DNA from: Firmicutes bacterium UBA3936
GTDB lineage: Bacteria; Bacillota; Dethiobacteria; Dethiobacterales; Dethiobacteraceae
Assembly: GCA_002385745.1 (NCBI GenBank)
Contig: DGEC01000098.1
Coordinates: forward strand, 1-30,802
Direction of reading: 5' to 3'
DNA: 30,802 nt
This document shows positions 1-6,500 of this stretch, piece by piece. The notes beneath the pieces were generated by a model. The model searched no databases. It was given only the letters and a program-made list of their open reading frames with translations, and was not told the origin of the DNA. Position 1 is the first letter of the stretch; every line of letters starts with the position of its first letter. The translations under genes were made by a program, and so were the position numbers.

Positions 1-237
1 TGCACCCGATTATTGAGCGCTTACTTTTATGTAGAAAATGACCCTGATAAATATGAAAGTCCTTGGGGCACACTAAGCTGGGAAAATAATCAATGGAATC
101 TCTACGTTCCCGCTGGAGATGCGAATCCTTACGTTGACCTGTCAGTAAATAGATATATATTAGAAGCAGAATTCATAGATATTAATGACGTCAAGGTTCC
201 TGTACAGATTGAAGTTATTGTGGATAGTGGCGTGTGA
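1..237 (+). CDS. C-terminal fragment of an unidentified protein
   Basis: The frame is open from the first base of the window to a TGA at 235-237, so this is the 3' end of a gene that begins outside. The TTG at 13 is in frame but has no ribosome binding site in view and is probably internal. About 78 residues are visible. They are acidic and rich in Asn, Tyr and Val, without cysteines or membrane segments, and end in a beta-like stretch (VKVPVQIEVIVDSGV). I do not recognise a family. A strong terminator follows 47 bp downstream, which supports this being the end of a real transcription unit. Composition is more AT-rich than the genes further right. Confidence 0.5.
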   Translation, partial: CTRLLSAYFYVENDPDKYESPWGTLSWENNQWNLYVPAGDANPYVDLSVNRYILEAEFIDINDVKVPVQIEVIVDSGV

Positions 238-284
238 CAGCATTAAATAAACTAATGCAGTCAGATAAAAACTAGGGCATAACT

Positions 285-316
285 CCCATACCGCACTGGT
301 ATGGGGGCCTTTCTTT
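285..316 (+). terminator. Rho-independent terminator of the left-edge gene
   Basis: A perfect 8-bp stem, CCCATACC at 285-292 and GGTATGGG at 298-305, encloses a 5-nt loop and is followed by the T-rich run CCTTTCTTT. It lies directly behind the stop of the left-edge gene. Confidence 0.8.
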
Positions 317-343
317 AGTGCGCCCGGCATGGGCGGCAGCATG

Positions 344-383
344 ACGGTGGGAACTGCAGGCCAAAAACGGGGGTTTCCACCGT
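344..383. repeat. Inverted repeat, noncoding
   Basis: The arms ACGGTGG (344-350) and CCACCGT (377-383) are perfectly complementary over 7 bp, extended imperfectly inward by GAA/TTT. The loop is 26 nt. It lies in the gap between the first terminator and the hairpin repeat. There is no T tract, so it is not an obvious terminator. It may be the edge of an old insertion. Confidence 0.35.
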
Positions 384-394
384 GAGTTGGAATC

Positions 395-473
395 GGAATA
401 AAAAGAGGTCCGGCAAATAGAGTCCTAAATGCCGGATCTCTCTAATTTAAACCTTGAACTGTTTAGGCATGGA
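395..473. repeat. Hairpin-bearing direct repeat, copy 1
   Basis: About 79 bp that recur at 3438-3520 in the same orientation. The core is an interrupted stem: AAAGAGGTCCGGCA pairs with TGCCGGATCTCTCT with a few mismatches. Similarity continues about 30 bp past the stem, through AATTTAA and TGTTTAGGCATGGA. That is more than a shared terminator would need, so it looks like a duplicated element. The two copies bracket the FAD oxidoreductase and hydroxyacid dehydrogenase genes. Confidence 0.7.
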
Positions 474-474
474 A

Positions 475-810
475 TACAGAAGAGTATAAGCTATATTATG
501 AACTGGCCATCGCACCACCTAAAGGAGAAAAAAATAACAGGTAAAGGCAGCAGCAATAGCTTTAGCAAAAGCTGATGGTGAATTATTGCCAGTAATATTT
601 TGAAGGATATATCTAAATATGTGTGGAAAAATCTAACTTGGAACATGTAACTACCGGAGATATTCTAGTAGCTGCATTGAATAAAGGTTATATTGATGAA
701 GCAACAGGGAATAAAATAAGTCGGGATATGATTGGTAAAAGAAGATGCCAACTGCTACATTTACGGAATATCTAAGGTGCTTTTTGCAGAAAAATTTTTA
801 AGTTGTCTCT
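475..810 (+). pseudogene. Decayed reading frame, family unknown
   Basis: Protein-like sequence is readable only by switching frames. One frame gives TEEYKLYYELAIAPPKGEKN before a stop near 540. A second gives VKAAAIALAKADGELLPVIF. A third gives LEHVTTGDILVAALNKGYID and continues to about 745. A last shift gives ANCYIYGISKVLFAEKF. All pieces run in the same direction and order, as expected for one gene broken by several small indels. No piece has a convincing start of its own. I do not recognise the family. The pieces could be chance coding-like stretches, but their length and composition favour a relic. Confidence 0.4.
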
Positions 811-834
811 AATGTTTTTATAGGGAGTGATATT

Positions 835-2343
835 ATGACAAACAAAGTATATGTTGAAGCCGCCAGCACTCTGCCTGTTTATGACGAGTGCGACATACTT
901 GTTGTTGGCGGCGGTTCCGCCGGGCACAGCGCAGCGATTGCGGCTGCCCGCGCCGGAGCAAAAAATATCATCCTTATGGAGCGTTATGGCTACATGGGCG
1001 GTGATGTCACGGGCGGCTATGTTATTATGGTACCTAAACTTTCATGGTATGACAAGTCTTTTGTGCGCGGTCTGCAGGAGGAGTGGTTTACCCGGCTGGA
1101 GTCTATACCGGATGCCGTGCTGGGTCCGCGGCTTGACCAAATCGGTGCAACCGATCCCGCATTGATTAACGCCTGGAGCGCCATTCACGGGTGTGTCAGC
1201 GAGAGCGCTCCGCATAGACTTGTCCGTGCTGTCTATTTCGAGCCCAACCAACTTAAAATTGAAATGGATAAAATGCTCCTGGAGGAAAAGGACAGGATCC
1301 GGGTGCTCTATCATAGTTGGGGGACGAAACCGATTATGGAAGGCAATGAAGTAAAAGGCGTTATTTTCGAGAGTAAAGAAGGACGGCAGGCGATTTTTGC
1401 CAAAGTAGTCATTGATGCGACAGGAGACGGCGATATCTTCCGTCAAACAGGTGCACCCTTTCAAACAGTGGCTGACAGCAATACCCGTTCGAGCACGACA
1501 GCGCTCGTGTGGCGTATCGGCGGCATTAACTGGGATCTGTTTACTGAGTGGAAAAAAACGAATCCGGAAGCCAGTGCCGCACTTCATAAGGGTATTGCTG
1601 AAATCGCCGGGTTCAGATGTGCTCCGATTGCGTCCAACCGGAATGACATTTGCTGGATAAACAACTGGCATGCAGATAAAGATTGCTCAAAGATTGAAGA
1701 TCTTACGCAAACGGAAATTAAAACTCGCGCCACCATGCGGGATGTACTGGAGTATTTGCGCGAGGTATGTCCTGTAGCCTTTAGGAATGCTTATCTCTAT
1801 GATATTGCTCCTCAACTGGGGGCGCGCTGCAGTCGCAGGCTGCAGGGAGAATATGTTATGACGATGAAGGATTTTGCCTTTGCCCCCAAGTTCGACGATG
1901 TTATCGCCTGGCATTCAACCATTTGCCTGATTAATGACTGTGCACCGGTTGAAATCCCCTATCGTGCCATATTGCCGAAAAATGTGGAAAATTTGTTGTG
2001 CCCCGGCCGTCATTTCTCTGCAGACGATATAGCCATCGACTGGCTGACATTGATACCACAATGCATCGGTACGGGCCAGGCTGCCGGAGTGGCGGCTGCC
2101 GTTGCTGTTATGGACGGCTCCAGAGTGCGCAATGTGAATATTAAAAAGGTTCAGGACATCCTGGTTGAGCAGGATGTACCGCTGCCGCGAAACGAAAAAA
2201 CCGATCCTTCTTATTTGCAATGCTGCGAAGAGCACGAATATGGCTTATATACTGATGCCGCCAAAAAGGCTCGGGCCAACCCTGACGGCCTGGACGCGAA
2301 TTTTTACTATGAAAACGTATTGCCGCTCTATATAAAAAAATAG
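835..2343 (+). CDS. FAD-dependent oxidoreductase (FAD_oxidored family)
   Basis: A 502-residue flavoprotein. The N-terminal Rossmann dinucleotide fold shows the GGGSAG loop at residues 25-30, a following helix, and the ribose-binding Glu at 49 (IILME). A second family hallmark, VVIDATGDGDIFRQTGAPF, lies near residue 195. The C-terminal FAD segment, DWLTLIPQCIGTGQAAG, lies near residues 400-420. There is no signal peptide or membrane segment, so it is cytoplasmic. The start is supported by AGGGAG a few bases before the ATG. The hydroxyacid dehydrogenase gene follows 38 bp downstream on the same strand, so the two probably act on related oxo- or hydroxy-acid substrates. That is inference, and the substrate cannot be read from the sequence. 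Members of this family are commonly annotated only as FAD-dependent oxidoreductase. Confidence 0.85.
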   Translation: MTNKVYVEAASTLPVYDECDILVVGGGSAGHSAAIAAARAGAKNIILMERYGYMGGDVTGGYVIMVPKLSWYDKSFVRGLQEEWFTRLESIPDAVLGPRLDQIGATDPALINAWSAIHGCVSESAPHRLVRAVYFEPNQLKIEMDKMLLEEKDRIRVLYHSWGTKPIMEGNEVKGVIFESKEGRQAIFAKVVIDATGDGDIFRQTGAPFQTVADSNTRSSTTALVWRIGGINWDLFTEWKKTNPEASAALHKGIAEIAGFRCAPIASNRNDICWINNWHADKDCSKIEDLTQTEIKTRATMRDVLEYLREVCPVAFRNAYLYDIAPQLGARCSRRLQGEYVMTMKDFAFAPKFDDVIAWHSTICLINDCAPVEIPYRAILPKNVENLLCPGRHFSADDIAIDWLTLIPQCIGTGQAAGVAAAVAVMDGSRVRNVNIKKVQDILVEQDVPLPRNEKTDPSYLQCCEEHEYGLYTDAAKKARANPDGLDANFYYENVLPLYIKK

Positions 2344-2381
2344 CTATTCTAAACTAAAACAGTTTACAGGAGCGTGGAGAA

Positions 2382-3353
2382 ATGAAAATTGCACTGATGG
2401 TGAACAGGGGCAATTTTGAGCGTTACAGTGGTTATGAAAAGATTCCTTCTGACTGGGAGCTGGTTCATCTTGGCAACGGGCCGGTGGATGAGGATAAGCT
2501 TGCCGCCACGGATGCTGAAGTTATCCTGGTGGATTCAATACTGCCCATTTCTGCTAGGGTCATTAATAAGATGCCAAACTTGAAGTTGATTCACACCCAG
2601 GGAGTTGGATTCAATTACGTGAACCTGGAGGCAGCCAGAAAAGCCGGAGTTTATGTATGCAATAATGCGCAAGTTAACTCCGGCGCGGTGGCGGAGCAAG
2701 CCATCCTACTTATGCTGGCAGTCCTGCGCAACTTCCGGGAAAATGAGGATATGGTCTATGATGCTAAACAGATTGAAGCAAAAAACCGTTGTTTTGAAAA
2801 TGCACTAACAGAGCTTGGCGACTGCCATGTGGGCATCATCGGACTTGGCGCCATTGGCAGGGAGGTTGCCGGGAGACTCCGGGCTTTTGGCTGTAAACTT
2901 AGTTATTATAGCAGGCGTGAAGTACCTGATTGTGATATGCCCCGCTTAACTTTAGACGACATTTATTCCGAATGTGATATTATTACCTTACATGTTCCGG
3001 TAACGGAGGAAACTATTGGCATGATTGATGAAGCTGCCTTTAACAAAATGAAGCCCGGTGCTATTCTGATCAATACGGCCCGCGGAGAATTGGTGGACCA
3101 GGAAGCCCTCTGCAGAGCCTTGAGTGACGGAAGGCTGGGAGGGGCCGGTATTGATACGCTGTACCCGGAGCCTGTACAAGCGGACAACCCGCTTCTCAAT
3201 CTCCCGCAGGAAGTACGCAAAAAAGTGGCCTTATCTCCACACATCGGCGGCATAACGGCAGGATGCTTTAGGCGAGGCTATACTAATTTTTGGAATAATG
3301 TGCGAATCATTTCTGAAGGCGGCCGGCCGTTTAACATTGTGACCGGCTTGTAA
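2382..3353 (+). CDS. D-isomer-specific 2-hydroxyacid dehydrogenase, NAD-binding
   Basis: A 323-residue protein of the phosphoglycerate dehydrogenase / D-2-hydroxyacid dehydrogenase family, which reversibly reduces 2-oxo acids with NAD(P)H. The nucleotide-binding loop GLGAIG is at about residues 154-159 and is followed by a basic YYSRRE segment. The catalytic residues are present: Arg234 in INTARGELVD, Glu263 in the LYPEP segment, and His287 in SPHIGG. Length is normal for the short form, with no ACT domain, so it is not a typical serine-pathway enzyme. The start is preceded by GGAGCGTGGAG. It is the second gene of a pair with the upstream flavoprotein and ends before hairpin repeat copy 2, which can act as its terminator. 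The precise substrate is unknown. Confidence 0.88.
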   Translation: MKIALMVNRGNFERYSGYEKIPSDWELVHLGNGPVDEDKLAATDAEVILVDSILPISARVINKMPNLKLIHTQGVGFNYVNLEAARKAGVYVCNNAQVNSGAVAEQAILLMLAVLRNFRENEDMVYDAKQIEAKNRCFENALTELGDCHVGIIGLGAIGREVAGRLRAFGCKLSYYSRREVPDCDMPRLTLDDIYSECDIITLHVPVTEETIGMIDEAAFNKMKPGAILINTARGELVDQEALCRALSDGRLGGAGIDTLYPEPVQADNPLLNLPQEVRKKVALSPHIGGITAGCFRRGYTNFWNNVRIISEGGRPFNIVTGL

Positions 3354-3437
3354 ACCATTGCTTTAAACCTGAATTCATACCGGCATGGCGTACCGAACCT
3401 GCGGGCTTCCGGGCGGAAAGCAATTTTTCAGGCATAT

Positions 3438-3520
3438 GGAATAATAAAAAGAGGTCCGGCAAGTAGAGTTTCTACATGCCGGACCTCTTTAATTTAATAC
3501 CTGAGCTGTTTAGACATGGA
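3438..3520. repeat. Hairpin-bearing direct repeat, copy 2; bidirectional terminator
   Basis: This second copy of the element at 395-473 has a perfect 14-bp stem, AAAGAGGTCCGGCA (3448-3461) with TGCCGGACCTCTTT (3477-3490). An inner 5-bp stem, GTAGA with TCTAC, is separated from it by one mismatch. A/T runs on both sides make it a plausible bidirectional terminator between the convergent dehydrogenase and SLH genes. Conservation with copy 1 extends past the hairpin to the TTTAGACATGGA end. Confidence 0.75.
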
Positions 3521-3564
3521 GCCTATCTTTTCCACAGGGATTTCATCTTTGATTTACATGAAAA

Positions 3565-6500
3565 TCAGGCTGCTTCGCCATGGTCAGTTGCTGTGTTGTC
3601 CGTTTCTCCATTGTTATCCACATCACCTGCCGGTTGTTCAACTGCTTCTTCGTTGGTTTCCGTATCACCCGTTATTTCCGCTTTACCGGCTTTTCTGGCA
3701 TTTTCAAATTCTGCTATTGCATTTTCCAGTGCTTCCATTGCTTCATTGACATCTTCTTCGGTTTCGGCAGCCTCCTTGGCGGCAATGGCGGCTGCAATGG
3801 CGGCTTCAAGTCTATTCATTTCCTCTTGTGTAACCCAGCAAGTGCCTGCCGGTACGTCCTGCCCGTCTGTGCTTACTGCAGTATTCGCTTTAATGGCTTC
3901 AGCTTCTTGGATGGCATGGTTGATTCCGGAGGTGTCCGGTTTAACCGCATCGTCACCGGGGGTTTCTTCGCCGTCTGTTGGCTGTTCCTCATCTGCAAGT
4001 GCAAACGTATCCGCTGAGCCGGTCGTCGACACACCCAGGATGTTAAACACCACAAATATATTGTCAGCTTGTGAACTGCGCAAAATGATCCAGGAAGGAC
4101 TTGCATTGACCAGCGCTTCACCGGCAGCTGGACTTGTACCTGAACCCGTAGCGTATGCAACCGCTTTTCCACCAAAATCAGCAAGTTCTAGTTCATTAAC
4201 AGCATCTGCTATTTGCTGCGCAGTAAAACCTTCTTTCTTTATTCCGACGATAACGACATCCTTTCTCAAATCTCCCAGAGTGTTGCCAATTCCATTATCC
4301 AGCATTCCGCCGAATTGTGTATATTCCTCAACGGGGTTGGCGCGGAAGTTGTCGTAACCGCGCCACATGTAATAATCTAGTTCATCTGCTTCGATAAACT
4401 GCAGGAGCTCTGCCGGCATTTCAAAGCATTTGCATATCTTTTCTCCATAATTGCAGTCCGGAGCACTGCAACCTTCTTCCTCAAGATTTGCACCGCAATT
4501 TCCGCATTTAGCACACTGACATGTATTATGGTAAGCGCACGGTTCATCATCGGAACAGCTCCTGGGCAAACCGGTCGCGCCGCATTCTGCGCATATGAGG
4601 CAGTCTTCCTCACTTGGCACATGTCCGCTGCCGCCCTGCGGTATAATGACAACGCCGCATACAGCACAGACTATATGACATCCGCTATCATCCGGAGTGT
4701 GCGCTTTGCCTTTGATTACCTTGCCGCAGAAGAGATTGCCGCAGATTGTGCAATCATCCTCCGAGGGAGAGGGTTCATCACAGGCGCAGAAATCCGGGTA
4801 CAGGATGATGTATGATGCGCTGCCGCTGACCGAGAAGAACCAGGTGCCGGGGACAAAATCATCCTTAAAATCTGCAAACGTAGAATTGGTGTGATAAGTT
4901 GTAGTAGAGAGGGGTGTATTTTGATAACCTGTTATCCCCTCAGGCAGCTCGTTGGCAAAATTAAGTGATCCTGTGTTGGTTCCGACAATTACTATTTTTT
5001 CTCCATAATCTGCCAAATCCCCAAGGCTTGCAATCCCGGTTTTACTGTATGGCGAGTTGCTGGCGGCCATTGAATAGCCGTACCATGCGCCGTATTCGTT
5101 GTCCGGGTAGGATGCAAACAGCGCCTGAAGTTCAACCGGAAGCACGAACTTCTGCGGTACGCCGGAGACAACTTTGTATTCAACACCGTTGGCCATTATA
5201 GTATAGTTGTCTGCATTCTCAGGGCTAAATGGTTCATCGCCGCCACCTGTTGTGGCTTCGCCATAAGTTGCGATGGATTTTGCAATGTCATTCCAGGTTA
5301 CCGTACTGCTCCAGTTTGTTGCATCATCGTCATCTACGCCGTCCCACAGCGTTATTGTTTTGTCAATAAGGCTAAGTACCTGTGCATTGCCGATATACTT
5401 GGGCATCCAGATGTTCTCATCCGATACGGTGTACAGGAGTACGAAGACCATTGTCCCGTCTTCGCCGGTCACGATGCCCCACCTGCCGGGCCCCATGTTG
5501 GAGGGAGAGGTAACTTGTGCATACCCGGCCAGGTCAGTAATGCTGCCGGCTATAGTGTCAAGCCCCGTACCCTTGAAGCCGAAGATAACGACGCTTGCAC
5601 CGCCGCCCAGCACCGTGCCGTTGTTAGCCCATTTGCTGCTGGAGCCGTACATATCTTCGTGCAGCCAGCCGGACTCGGTTATTTCCTCGTTCAGCCTGTA
5701 AGCACCCGCGCCGTACCAGACTTTTTGCTCTGCGGCGGCAGCGGCAAGCTCTGAAAGCTCCGCCGGCATGAAGGAGGGCCATTCTTTTTCCGGCCTGTCG
5801 TACCACATAATTCTGACTGTGGAGCCGGAGATGCCGACGAGCATACCCTTGCCCTTGACATAGATGCCGCCCGGCAGGGAAGTGCTGCTCTTGCTTGACC
5901 TGTACTCGAAGTCGGACATGCAGCCGGCGCCCGCATAGGTGAAGTTGATCCTTATTGTTTCTCCGAAGACGCCGGGACCTATGGCGATGAAGTCGCCGGG
6001 ACCGTAGACTTTGTCATACATGGGGTCGGCGGAGGAATGGTTGTGTCCCCACAGGAAGATGACATTGGGGTATTTGTTGAGGACATTGATCAGCTTTAAC
6101 GAATTGCCCGTTTCCCTGTCCCCGCCTTCGGGAGCGGTGTACGTATGAATGGGATAGTGGGCTACGATAAATACCGGTATGTCTTTTGCCTGTTTGCCAA
6201 GGTACTCATCCAGCGCGGCAATTTTGTCCTCGAAGAACATTTGCGCCGCGCCGTATTCTGCGCCGTACCAGTCTACTTCCTCAGGGTCGGTATACTCCGC
6301 GCCAAAGGGGATGATGATATAGTGGGGGGTCTCTATGGGATCTTCTCCGGCTTCATACATTCTCGCCACAATTTCCTGGAGATGCGGGTATTCATCCGGA
6401 TTGTCCTTTACCGTTTGGATAGCGGCGCCTGCCGTTTCCCAGCATTCATGGTTTCCTAAAATAAAGAGGGTATCATTTTTAACGAAACCTTTTGCCTTGA

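Noticed and set aside
3476..4357. Long plus-strand frame of 293 codons opposite the SLH gene
   Set aside because: Its translation is Ser/Ala/Pro-rich low complexity, the mirror of the Ala/Glu-rich C-terminus on the other strand, and it has no ribosome binding site.
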